From an uncultured Pseudomonadota bacterium (lineage in GTDB: Bacteria; Pseudomonadota; Gammaproteobacteria; Steroidobacterales; Steroidobacteraceae): a stretch of 16,810 nucleotides of DNA. Of this stretch, positions 6,975 to 13,278 are shown piece after piece. The stretch is from NCBI GenBank assembly GCA_903890265.1, contig CAITAM010000010.1, forward strand, positions 1 through 16,810, written 5' to 3'. Positions within the stretch are counted from its first letter, which is position 1. Every line of letters starts with the position of its first letter. The position numbers and the translations under genes are program-made. The notes beneath the pieces were generated by a model. That model worked only from the letters and a program-made list of their open reading frames with translations, did not search any database and was not told where the DNA came from.

Positions 6975-8135
6975 ATGAAATCCCACCGCCCCACCGCGAC
7001 GGGCCGGCGTGCCAGTGGTCCGTTGCAGCAGCTGCGAAGCCTGGGCCAGGTGGTCTGGCTCGAGTACCTCAGGCGCGACCTGTTGCTGCAGGGCGCACTG
7101 CGGACGGTCATCGACCGGGACGGTGTGCGCGGGGTGTGTTCCACACCGACCACCTTCGCCCAGGCCATTGCCTGGACCGGCCAGTACGATGTCGCGCTGG
7201 CGGAAGCGGTGCGGCGCGGCGAGCACGACGGCAAGGAGCTGTACGAACGGCTGGCGCTCGCCGACATCGAAGTGGCGGCCGACCAGCTGCGCGATGTCTA
7301 CGAACGCAGCGACCGGCGCGACGGCTACGTGACGCTCGCCGTGCCGCCGCCGCTGCACGACGACGCGGCGGCGATCGTGGCCGAGGCGCGCCGGCTGTGG
7401 GCGCGCGTCGGCCGGCCGAACCTCATGCTCACGCTGTACGCCACGCCAGCGGGTCTCGTGGCGCTGCCGGAACTCGTGGCGGCCGGTATCAACACGATCC
7501 TTGCTGGCGTCTGCGGGCCGCGCCAGCACGAGGCGGCGATGGAAGCGTATTTCACGGGTCTCGAGCGGCGCGACGGCGATCTGGCGGGACTGGCGGGCGT
7601 GGCGGGCCTTGCGGTCGCGCCGCTCGACCGGGTCATCGACGACGCGCTCGCCCTGCGTGACGCCCCGGCCGCCCGCGGCCAGGCCGGGATTGCCGTTGCG
7701 CGGCGCGCGTACCGGGAGTGGAAGCGCCAGCACGCTGGCCCGCGCTGGACGCGCCTTGCGGCGCGCGGGGCGCGGCCGCAGCGACTGTTGTTCGGGACGT
7801 TCACCGGCGCGAGTGGCCGCGAGGAGACGCGCTACGCCGAACAGCTCATCGGCGCCGACACCATCGTCGCGCTGCCGGTGTCGATCCTGGACGATCTGCG
7901 CGCGCGCGAGCGCGTGGAACCGACGCTCGACGCCGACCCCAGCGCGGACGAAGCCCACCTCGCGGCGCTCGGCCGTCATGGCATCGACCTCGAGGCGGCC
8001 GCGGTCCTCGCGCTCGATGGCGAGCTGTCACGGCTGGGCGCCGACTACGCGACGCTGATCGCCGCCGTCGAACGGCGCCGTACCGAGGTGGTCGACGGGC
8101 TGCCGCCGCTCAACCCGTCGCGCCGCGACGGCTAG
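6975..8135 (+). CDS. Transaldolase-fold protein lacking the catalytic residues
   Basis: A 386-residue protein, the usual length for the longer (actinobacterial-type) transaldolases, alignable by eye almost throughout: QVVWLEYLRRDLL, IDRDGVRGV, AEARRLWARVGRPNLM, PELVAAGIN and QLIGADTI. Active transaldolases (pentose phosphate pathway) form a Schiff base through Lys in a NLMxKIP motif; here the segment is NLMLTLYAT, with Thr153 at that position. Other expected residues are also changed: WLD to WLE (E30), SNPT to STPT (T57), LEV to LAV (A122), and NVTL to TILAG. The frame is intact and protein-like from end to end, so it is not decaying randomly. I infer a pseudoenzyme or a protein with a new function. 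ATG 6975 was chosen by homology; no strong ribosome binding site is visible. Confidence 0.8.
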   Translation: MKSHRPTATGRRASGPLQQLRSLGQVVWLEYLRRDLLLQGALRTVIDRDGVRGVCSTPTTFAQAIAWTGQYDVALAEAVRRGEHDGKELYERLALADIEVAADQLRDVYERSDRRDGYVTLAVPPPLHDDAAAIVAEARRLWARVGRPNLMLTLYATPAGLVALPELVAAGINTILAGVCGPRQHEAAMEAYFTGLERRDGDLAGLAGVAGLAVAPLDRVIDDALALRDAPAARGQAGIAVARRAYREWKRQHAGPRWTRLAARGARPQRLLFGTFTGASGREETRYAEQLIGADTIVALPVSILDDLRARERVEPTLDADPSADEAHLAALGRHGIDLEAAAVLALDGELSRLGADYATLIAAVERRRTEVVDGLPPLNPSRRDG

Positions 8136-8149
8136 GCGGCGACGCCTAG
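8132..8149. terminator. Hairpin between convergent transaldolase-like and GNAT genes
   Basis: Perfect 7-bp inverted repeat CTAGGCG / CGCCTAG with loop GCGA; it includes the TAG stop of the transaldolase-like gene. A second GC-rich pairing (GGCGGCG / CGCCGCC) is possible at 8135-8157. No T-run follows, so termination is plausible but not demonstrated. Confidence 0.4.
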
Positions 8150-8186
8150 GCGCCGCCGGCGCCGCGAGGCCCTGCCGGCCCGCGCG

Positions 8187-8666
8187 TCACGGCAGGGTCG
8201 CCGTGCTCGGCCTGAGATCGCGCTCCATGCGCAGGGCGTCCTCGACCCCCTGGTAATAGCGCGGGACGACCCCCGCCTCGTGATAGCCGAGTGAGCGGTA
8301 GAAGCGCACTGCGGTCTGGTTGCCGATGCGGCATTCCAGGCGAATCACGAACGTACCGGCGGTGCGCGCCGACTCCTCGAGCCAGGCGATCATCATCCGG
8401 CCGATGCCCTGCCGGCGGAAACCGGCCGCGACCGCCAGCAGGCTGAGGTGCGCCGTCTGGTCGCCGAACTGCATGATGGCAAAGCCCGCGAGCTCACGCT
8501 GCAGCCGGGCGGCGAGTGCCACGCAGTCTTCCTGGCGCATCGTGCGCTGCACGCGTTCCGGGGTCCAGCTGGGCTCGAGACCGGCTTCGATGAAGCGACG
8601 CGACATCGAGGCGATGGCGGCGGCGTCCCGTGCGTCGGCAAGCGTCAGTTCGGGGATGCGGGTCAC
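8187..8666 (-). CDS. GNAT family N-acetyltransferase
   Basis: A 159-residue GCN5-related acetyltransferase. The acetyl-CoA binding motif A is clear: LSLLAVAAGFRRQGIGRMMI (R84-R90 = RRQGIGR). It is followed by IRLECRIGNQTAVRFYRSLGYHEAG and RYYQGVEDALRMERDL, an arrangement like the ribosomal-protein acetyltransferase RimI, although many GNATs share it and the substrate cannot be assigned. GTG 8666 is the only plausible start in the gap after the phosphate permease (stop 8710). A TTG at 8732 would lie inside the permease gene and adds non-conserved residues. No good ribosome binding site precedes the GTG. It lies 43 bases after the permease stop on the same strand, so co-transcription is possible. 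Confidence 0.82.
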   Translation of the reverse strand: MTRIPELTLADARDAAAIASMSRRFIEAGLEPSWTPERVQRTMRQEDCVALAARLQRELAGFAIMQFGDQTAHLSLLAVAAGFRRQGIGRMMIAWLEESARTAGTFVIRLECRIGNQTAVRFYRSLGYHEAGVVPRYYQGVEDALRMERDLRPSTATLP

Positions 8667-8709
8667 GGGGCCGACAATAAACGAGCGGCGCTCGCGCCAC
8701 CAGCATCGC

Positions 8710-10194
8710 TCAGCGCATGCCGAACACGTCAAAGACCAGAAAGAGTCCGGCCGAGAACAGGCCGGCGCCGAGCAGCATCGCCGCCGGCAGGGTCAGTACC
8801 CACGCGATCAGGACGTTGCGCACGGTCGTGCTCTGGATGCCTGAGCGGTTGGCCGCCATGGTCCCGGCGATACCGGACGACAGCACGTGCGTGGTGCTGA
8901 CCGGCAGGCCGAGCGCGTCGGCGGCGCCGATGGTCGTCATCGCGACGAGTTCCGCGGCAGCGCCCTGGGCGTAGCTCATGTGCGCCTTGCCGATCTTCTC
9001 GCCGACCGTGACGACGATGCGCTTCCAGCCGATCATGGTGCCGAGGCCCAGGGCGAGTGCCACCGCGACCTTGACCCACGGGGGAATGAAGAAGGTCATG
9101 GACTTCAGCCGGTCGCGCAGGCCGGTGGCGGTGCTCGAGGCGATCCCCGGCGGCAGGGCGTTGAGCCGCGCGAGGCGGGAGAGGATCTCGGCCTCGAGGT
9201 ACATGTCGATACGCGCCTCGCGCCGCTCCTCGGCCTGCAGCTTGGCGGGCACCGTCCGGCCGCTGACGGCCGTCAGCACGTTGCGATTGATGCGCGCAAG
9301 CGCGGCGGTCGTTCGCGCATCGTACTGGTTGCGGCGGATAGCCCCGGTGAGCACGCCGCGCGCCTCGGTGTCGTCCTGCAGATCGACAACGCCTGCCTGC
9401 GACAGGGCCTCGGCGATCTGGCCGGTATCGGCCTGCACGAAGGCCAGGGTTTCCGGCGGGGTGGTGGGATTGATCGCGAACGTCAGTGGCGCGAGGCCGA
9501 CGAGGATGAGAACGATGAGGCCCATCCCTTTCTGGCCGTCGTTCGAGCCGTGCATCACGCTCACTCCCGTACAGGTCAGGACGAGCAGGAGGCGGATCGG
9601 CCAGGGTGGCGGCGCGTCGCCCTGCGGGGGTTCGAACAGCGCCGGCTGGCGGATCATCGCTTTCATGACGAGCAGCAGGACGGCGGCCAGCACGAAGCCG
9701 ATCAGCGGCGACAACAGCAGGGCTTTGCCGACGTCGGTGACCTTGGCCCAGTTGACCCCTTCGCCGAGCGTGGAGTCGGGCGTGAGGAAGGAGTTCATCA
9801 GGCCAACGCCGACGATGGCGCCGATCAGGGTGTGCGAGCTGGAGGCCGGCAGGCCGAGGTACCACGTGCCGACGTTCCAGAGGATCGCCGAGAACAGCAG
9901 CGCGAACACCATCGCAAAGCCCGTGCCGGAACCGACGTTGAGCACGAGCTCAACGGGCAGCAGCGAGACGATGCTGTAGGCCACCGCGCCGCTCGAGAGC
10001 AGCACGCCGATCAGGTTCCAGCAGCCCGACCAGACGACCGCGACGGTCGGCGGCAGCGCGTGCGTGTAGATCACCGTGGCGACCGCGTTCGCGGTGTCGT
10101 GGAAGCCGTTGACGAACTCGAACGCCAGCGCAAGGCCGAGTGCCGACAGCAGCAGGACGAGCTCCAGTCCCGTTACGCCGAGCGTCTCGACCAT
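8710..10194 (-). CDS. PiT-family inorganic phosphate permease
   Basis: A 494-residue inner-membrane transporter of the PiT family (low-affinity phosphate or metal-phosphate uptake driven by an ion gradient). Both halves carry the diagnostic repeats: GFHDTANAVATVIYT (30-44) and GLPASSSHTLIGAI (114-127) in the first, MHGSNDGQKGMG (214-225) and LGLPVSTTHVLSSGIAGTM in the second. About ten hydrophobic helices are visible. A long hydrophilic loop at about 241-380 separates the halves, as in PitA-like proteins. ATG 10194 is chosen because GAGGG lies eight bases upstream; a longer start at 10281 adds a polar, non-conserved tail. No Pho box was seen upstream and no PhoU-like gene is adjacent. The GNAT gene follows. 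Confidence 0.92.
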   Translation of the reverse strand: MVETLGVTGLELVLLLSALGLALAFEFVNGFHDTANAVATVIYTHALPPTVAVVWSGCWNLIGVLLSSGAVAYSIVSLLPVELVLNVGSGTGFAMVFALLFSAILWNVGTWYLGLPASSSHTLIGAIVGVGLMNSFLTPDSTLGEGVNWAKVTDVGKALLLSPLIGFVLAAVLLLVMKAMIRQPALFEPPQGDAPPPWPIRLLLVLTCTGVSVMHGSNDGQKGMGLIVLILVGLAPLTFAINPTTPPETLAFVQADTGQIAEALSQAGVVDLQDDTEARGVLTGAIRRNQYDARTTAALARINRNVLTAVSGRTVPAKLQAEERREARIDMYLEAEILSRLARLNALPPGIASSTATGLRDRLKSMTFFIPPWVKVAVALALGLGTMIGWKRIVVTVGEKIGKAHMSYAQGAAAELVAMTTIGAADALGLPVSTTHVLSSGIAGTMAANRSGIQSTTVRNVLIAWVLTLPAAMLLGAGLFSAGLFLVFDVFGMR

Positions 10195-10323
10195 GGCGTG
10201 CCCTCGCGGCAGGTAACCGACGGTGCCACGGGAAGGTACCGCGCGGACGTCCGTACTGGCGTCGTCCGCCAGTATCCCCACTTCAGGCCGGCCCCTTCAA
10301 GCCCGCCTCGGTAAAGAACGGTC

Positions 10324-10340
10324 GATCGCGCCGCGCGATC
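10324..10340. repeat. Inverted repeat between the CAP and phosphate permease genes
   Basis: Perfect 7-bp arms GATCGCG / CGCGATC with a 3-base loop, in the 197-base gap downstream of the CAP stop and 130 bases upstream of the permease start. It may end CAP transcription or act as an operator. No T-run follows in either direction. Confidence 0.3.
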
Positions 10341-10391
10341 CGCCGTTCGGGGTCGGACCGAGCGCAGCGGAGCGGGCGTCCGGGCCGGGCC

Positions 10392-11321
10392 TCAGCGGCT
10401 GGCGACCAGCGTCGGGGTAGGCAGGCTAGCGACCGGCTTCGGCAGCGGCCGGCTGGCAGCGTACGCCGCCGGCGCGCGCTCCTCGCGCGGTGCGGCGAGG
10501 TCGAGCGTCCAGTAGACCGCGGGATCGCGGCCGAGGTTCGTGGCGTAGGCCGCCCCGAGCTCCGTGAAGCGCGGGTCCATGACGTTCTCGCAATGGCCGG
10601 GGCTTGCCAGCCAGCCCTCGACGGCTTCGGCGGCGGTACCCATACCGGCCGCGATGTTCTCACCGACCAGGCGGGCCCGGTAATGCGCCGAGCGCACGCG
10701 CTCGGACGGCGTGCGGCCCTCGTCGTCGACGTGGTCGAAGGTGCCGGTCCGGGCCATCGTCTGCGCGTGGCTCCGGGCGGCGCTCGACAGCGCGTCGGAC
10801 AGCGTCAGCGGCGGCGCGGCCTCGTAGTAGTGCGCGCCGCAGCGGCGCGGCTCACTGCGCGCCGCGTTGATGAGCGCCAGCACCTCGTCGCGGATGCGGG
10901 CGGCCTCGGCCTCGGCGGGCACGCGCAGCGGCTGCGCCAGCACGAGCCAGGTTTCGCCGTCGCGGCTCGCGACGCCGAGCTCGCCCGCCGAGCTGTCGCG
11001 AAGTTCGGCGCAGTACTCGGCGCGCAGGGCACTGGCCATGGTTCGGTCGGAGTCGGCGCCGGACACCGGCAGGGCGGTCGCCTCCTGGGCGTGGTAGCCG
11101 GCCGCCGTCAGCGCCTCTTCCAGCGACTGGCCGGTGGCGATCGCGCGGGCGACGGCGTCGAGCGCGGCCGAGGCGACGAGCGGTGCCACGCTGCCATGGC
11201 ACTCGCTGCGCGCGGTGCGTACCGCCTCCGGTACCGACGCGCCGGCGACGGTCACCGACACCAGTGCGAGGAGGGCACTGGCAGCGGCGGCGAAGCGGGC
11301 GGCGTGGCGGGCGTTCTGCAA
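10392..11321 (-). CDS. Secreted CAP/SCP-domain protein
   Basis: A 309-residue exported protein. An N-terminal signal sequence (about residues 1-30, hydrophobic AAAASALLALVSVTVAG) precedes a CAP domain (PF00188) at about 140-275: LINAARSEPRRCG, AARSHAQTMARTGTFDH (H185, H197), VGENIAAG (E221), SPGHCENVMDP (H243) and VYWTLDLA. Those residues form the usual CAP cavity. Residues 40-132 (SECHGSVAPLVAS... YCAEL... WLVLAQPL) look like the degenerate first half seen in CAP proteins of Xanthomonadaceae. Cys41/Cys104 and Cys161/Cys244 could form disulfides. The 33-residue tail is Ala/Pro-rich. The start is TTG 11321, the only start near the signal peptide and therefore uncertain. Function is unknown; CAP proteins often act outside the cytoplasm. 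Confidence 0.85.
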   Translation of the reverse strand: MQNARHAARFAAAASALLALVSVTVAGASVPEAVRTARSECHGSVAPLVASAALDAVARAIATGQSLEEALTAAGYHAQEATALPVSGADSDRTMASALRAEYCAELRDSSAGELGVASRDGETWLVLAQPLRVPAEAEAARIRDEVLALINAARSEPRRCGAHYYEAAPPLTLSDALSSAARSHAQTMARTGTFDHVDDEGRTPSERVRSAHYRARLVGENIAAGMGTAAEAVEGWLASPGHCENVMDPRFTELGAAYATNLGRDPAVYWTLDLAAPREERAPAAYAASRPLPKPVASLPTPTLVASR

Positions 11322-11498
11322 GGGGCGGGCAGCCTGTGGCGGTTCGGTCAGACCACGCGACGTGCGTGGATTGGCGCCGACTCTGCGCGCGAGTGTTCGA
11401 CCCGGGCGTGCCCGCCGTCACGCCGGCGGGCCCCGTGGCATGACATAGCGTGACCGCCCGCCGCTTTCTCGCCGGCGCGAGACGCAGGTCACGATCGG

Positions 11499-11531
11499 GC
11501 CCCTCAAGTTTTCCTGGTTAGGGGCTTTCTT
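11499..11531 (+). terminator. Terminator-like hairpin with T-rich tail, no upstream gene on this strand
   Basis: Arms GCCCCT (11499-11504) and AGGGGC (11520-11525), extendable by two A-T pairs across a bulged C, are followed by TTTCTT (11526-11531). This looks like an intrinsic terminator on the plus strand. The only upstream gene, the CAP gene, is on the other strand, so it would end an unannotated or antisense transcript. Confidence 0.4.
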
Positions 11532-11611
11532 ATGTCGCAACGGGCCGGCTTATTGTCCGATCGGCGATCGGCGATCCGCCGGCTTACGTCCAAATCCTTA
11601 AGCGTTATGTC
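11530..11611 (-). repeat. Four GACATAAG-like boxes upstream of the CAP gene
   Basis: On the minus strand the boxes read GACATAAC (11604-11611), GACGTAAG (11583-11590), GACAATAAG (11549-11557) and GACATAAG (11529-11536). Their GAC cores are spaced 21, 33 and 21 bases apart. Two of them also share a longer GCCGGCTTA (plus strand, 11544-11552 and 11578-11586). This could be an array of transcription-factor sites for the CAP gene. Confidence 0.4.
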
Positions 11612-11646
11612 ACATTGCGCAACCGCGACGCGGCGCGCCGCGCCGC

Positions 11647-11892
11647 TCAGCGGGTTCGGCGCCGCTCGCCCCGCGCCGGTCCGCGCACGGCGCGCGGCGG
11701 CTTGTAGGCCCGGCCGAAATCGGGCGCCACGGACGGTTGGCCCGGCACGCCCCGTGGGTCTGCCATGAGGCGGCGCGGATCGACGAAGACGATCGAGCAG
11801 CCGGCGCAGGCGTACAGCGCCGCATTGCCGCCCAGGGTGGCCGGCAGCTGCTCGTAGACGGTGGTGCGGCACAGGGGGCAACGGAACGACAT
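11647..11892 (-). CDS. Small CxxC/CxxC zinc-ribbon-like protein, SOS-box controlled
   Basis: An 81-residue hypothetical protein. The first half has two CxxC knuckles, FRCPLC (C5, C8) and YACAGC (C29, C32), a classic pattern for binding one zinc ion, followed by VFVDPRRLMADPRG. The second half is basic and Pro/Arg-rich (YKPPRAVRGPARGERRRTR), which could contact nucleic acid. No family name is recognised. ATG 11892 is chosen because the first knuckle begins at residue 4 and the sequence upstream is not protein-like. The A of this ATG is the last base of a near-consensus LexA box, so the protein is probably DNA-damage regulated and perhaps translated from a leaderless or very short-leader mRNA. 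A function in the SOS response is inferred only from that box. Confidence 0.62.
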   Translation of the reverse strand: MSFRCPLCRTTVYEQLPATLGGNAALYACAGCSIVFVDPRRLMADPRGVPGQPSVAPDFGRAYKPPRAVRGPARGERRRTR

Positions 11893-11912
11893 ACTGTATA
11901 AAGATACAGTAT
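11891..11912. promoter_or_regulatory. LexA (SOS) box
   Basis: A perfect inverted repeat with 9-bp arms ATACTGTAT and ATACAGTAT around AAAG. The inner 20 bases (11892-11911) fit the E. coli-type LexA pattern CTGT-N8-ACAG and match the usual consensus at 18 of 20 positions. It lies between the small CxxC gene (minus strand, start codon touching the box) and the FabH-like gene (plus strand, start 100 bases away), so LexA could repress either or both. TATAAA at 11897-11902 could be a plus-strand -10. Confidence 0.82.
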
Positions 11913-11946
11913 TCGTGCCGACCCGCCAGCCCCACGTCGGCCGCCA

Positions 11947-11983
11947 CGGACGGCGCAAATCAGGCACTATCGGCGCCCGTCCG
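11947..11983 (+). repeat. Inverted repeat in the leader of the FabH-like gene
   Basis: CGGACGGCGC (11947-11956) pairs with GCGCCCGTCCG (11973-11983) apart from one bulged base, with a 16-base loop. It lies between the LexA box and the FabH-like start, so it would fold in the leader of a transcript started near the box. Confidence 0.35.
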
Positions 11984-12011
11984 GCCGCGTGCCGGCGGTT
12001 GGAGGGCCGGA

Positions 12012-12947
12012 ATGCAGGACATTGGTATTGGGTCAATCGGCGTCGCGCTGCCGGACGAACGGGTCGACACCGCCCCGCTCGCGCCAGCGCTTGGAATTGA
12101 GCCGGAGCGGCTCGAGCGGCGGCTGGGATTCCGCGCCCTCGCCCGGATGCCGGCGGGTGCGCAGGCCTCGGACCTCGCCGTTGACGCGATCCAGGCCCTG
12201 GTCCGGCAGGGCCTCGCGCTCGACACCATCCAGTGCCTGTGCGTGGTGACCCAGAATCCCGACGGCGCCGGCATTCCGCAGGTATCGACGATCCTGCACG
12301 GCCGCCTCGGGCTCGCCCCGTCGGTCGCGACCTTCGACATCGGCCACGGCTGCGCCGGATTCGTCTACGGCCTGTCGATCGCGCGTGCCTTCATGCAGGT
12401 GCACGGCTTTCGCCGTGGTTTGCTCGTGACCTGCGATCCCTATTCCAAGATCGTCGATCCAACGGACCCGCACACCGCGCTGATCTTCGGCGACGGTGCC
12501 GCGGCGACGCTCCTGACCGACCAGCCGCGCTGGCGCGTGGGCCACACGGATTTTGGCAGCCATGGCGCGACCCGCGATGCGCTGCACGTCGATGCCGCGC
12601 ACCGGCTGCACATGAATGGCAAGCGGATCGCGCGGCTCGCGGCCACCGTGGTGCCGGACTCGATCAAGGCGACCATCGCCGCGAACGGACTGTCGCTCGG
12701 GGAGGTCGATGAAGTCGTGCTGCACCAGGGCAGCCGTTACATCATCGAGACGATCGGTGATGTGCTCGGGGCCCGCGACAAGACGCATTTCTACGCCGCG
12801 GATTACGGCAATCTCGTCTCGTCGTCGCTGCCGGTCGTGCTCGCCGAGAACATCGCGCCCGACGTAAAGCGGCTCGTTCTGTCCGGCTTTGGCGTCGGCC
12901 TGTCGTGGGCGACGACGCTGCTGACCCGCGATCCCACCGGCGGCTGA
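12012..12947 (+). CDS. FabH-like beta-ketoacyl-ACP synthase III
   Basis: A 311-residue thiolase-fold ketosynthase. Catalytic residues are all visible: C114 in DIGHGCAGFVYGL, H238 in VVLHQGSRYI, and N267 in YGNLVSSSLP, along with the C-terminal glycine-rich LSGFGVGLSWATTLL. KAS III enzymes condense an acyl-CoA with malonyl-ACP or a related acceptor. Length fits FabH, but the GN motif lacks the usual NTSSAS and HQAN reads HQGS, so it is more likely a specialised relative (secondary metabolism or surface sugar acylation) than housekeeping FabH. No fatty-acid genes are adjacent. ATG 12012 has an excellent GGAGGG ribosome binding site five bases upstream. A LexA box lies about 100 bases upstream. 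Confidence 0.9.
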   Translation: MQDIGIGSIGVALPDERVDTAPLAPALGIEPERLERRLGFRALARMPAGAQASDLAVDAIQALVRQGLALDTIQCLCVVTQNPDGAGIPQVSTILHGRLGLAPSVATFDIGHGCAGFVYGLSIARAFMQVHGFRRGLLVTCDPYSKIVDPTDPHTALIFGDGAAATLLTDQPRWRVGHTDFGSHGATRDALHVDAAHRLHMNGKRIARLAATVVPDSIKATIAANGLSLGEVDEVVLHQGSRYIIETIGDVLGARDKTHFYAADYGNLVSSSLPVVLAENIAPDVKRLVLSGFGVGLSWATTLLTRDPTGG

Positions 12948-13101
12948 ACGCCCCGGCGACCCGATTCTGGTGCGGATGAACGCGGCGACGAGGACGTGAG
13001 GCTGCTCGGCCCCGCGCAAGCCCGCCCCCAAAGCGCCCGCCCGCCCGAGCACGCTAGCGCCGTTCCTTTCCCGCGGCCACGCCCGACTTGAATTAATACG
13101 G

Positions 13102-13120
13102 CCGGCGCGCCGGAATTCCG
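13102..13120. repeat. Two overlapping perfect palindromes
   Basis: CCGGCGCGCCGG (13102-13113) overlaps CGGAATTCCG (13111-13120) by three bases. They flank an AT-rich patch upstream of the small exported protein and may be an operator, or chance in GC-rich DNA. Confidence 0.35.
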
Positions 13121-13189
13121 TGAACGTGGAACGCCCGTCTCATTGGTGCATCGCGGCGCTTCATTAAGCTTCGTTAACGACGGTGCACG

Positions 13190-13207
13190 CGCGAGCCCCG
13201 GCTCGCG
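13190..13207 (+). repeat. Stem-loop in the presumed leader of the small exported protein
   Basis: CGCGAGC (13190-13196) pairs with GCTCGCG (13201-13207) around a CCCG loop, about 70 bases before ATG 13279. No T-run follows, so a leader structure is more likely than a terminator. Confidence 0.4.
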
Positions 13208-13278
13208 TTATCTGCCTCACGAGGGCAACACGCGCCCCCGACGTCAACCGACTAAACCGATACGGAGAGAACGCCAGC

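Larger units (their letters stand above)
11322..11646. other. Gene-free region upstream of the CAP gene
   Basis: 325 bases without a convincing gene. It holds an AT-richer stretch at 11508-11620 with four GACATAAG-like boxes (minus strand), a hairpin followed by a T-rich tail on the plus strand (11499-11531), and three tandem copies of a 7-bp unit (CGATCGG, CGATCGG, CGATCCG at 11558-11578). The CAP promoter presumably lies here, but no clear -35/-10 pair could be picked. Confidence 0.6.
12948..13278. other. Gene-free region upstream of the small exported protein
   Basis: 331 bases with no protein-like frame. It contains an AT-richer stretch (13087-13180), two overlapping palindromes at 13102-13120, a strong stem-loop at 13190-13207, and a GGAGAGA ribosome binding site at 13264-13270. 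The promoter of the small exported protein should lie here; no unambiguous sigma-70 pair was found. Confidence 0.6.

Noticed and set aside
6246..7979. Upstream extension of the sensor kinase frame on the minus strand
   Set aside because: The extra residues are low-complexity and lie opposite the transaldolase-like gene and across the UrcA-like gene in another frame; kinase homology begins after 6245.
8187..8732. TTG 8732 as start of the GNAT protein
   Set aside because: It lies within the permease coding region and the added Cys/Arg/Trp-rich residues are not GNAT-like; GTG 8666 fits the fold.
8887..10314. Long plus-strand frame opposite the phosphate permease
   Set aside because: Composition (His, Arg, Gln, Asp-rich, no hydrophobic core) is that of an antisense shadow; the permease on the other strand has clear family motifs.
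10140..11453. Long plus-strand frame opposite the CAP gene
   Set aside because: No motif or start support; the CAP domain on the minus strand is unmistakable.
11532..11768. 78-residue plus-strand frame with AGGGG seven bases before its ATG
   Set aside because: The protein is Arg/Ala/Pro-rich and overlaps the CxxC gene antisense; the AGGGG is explained by the terminator-like hairpin arm.
13082..13178. Cluster of AscI, EcoRI, HindIII and HpaI recognition sequences resembling a cloning linker
   Set aside because: Sites are spread over about 70 bases with natural-looking sequence between and no vector sequence on either side; palindromes in an AT-richer promoter region explain them.
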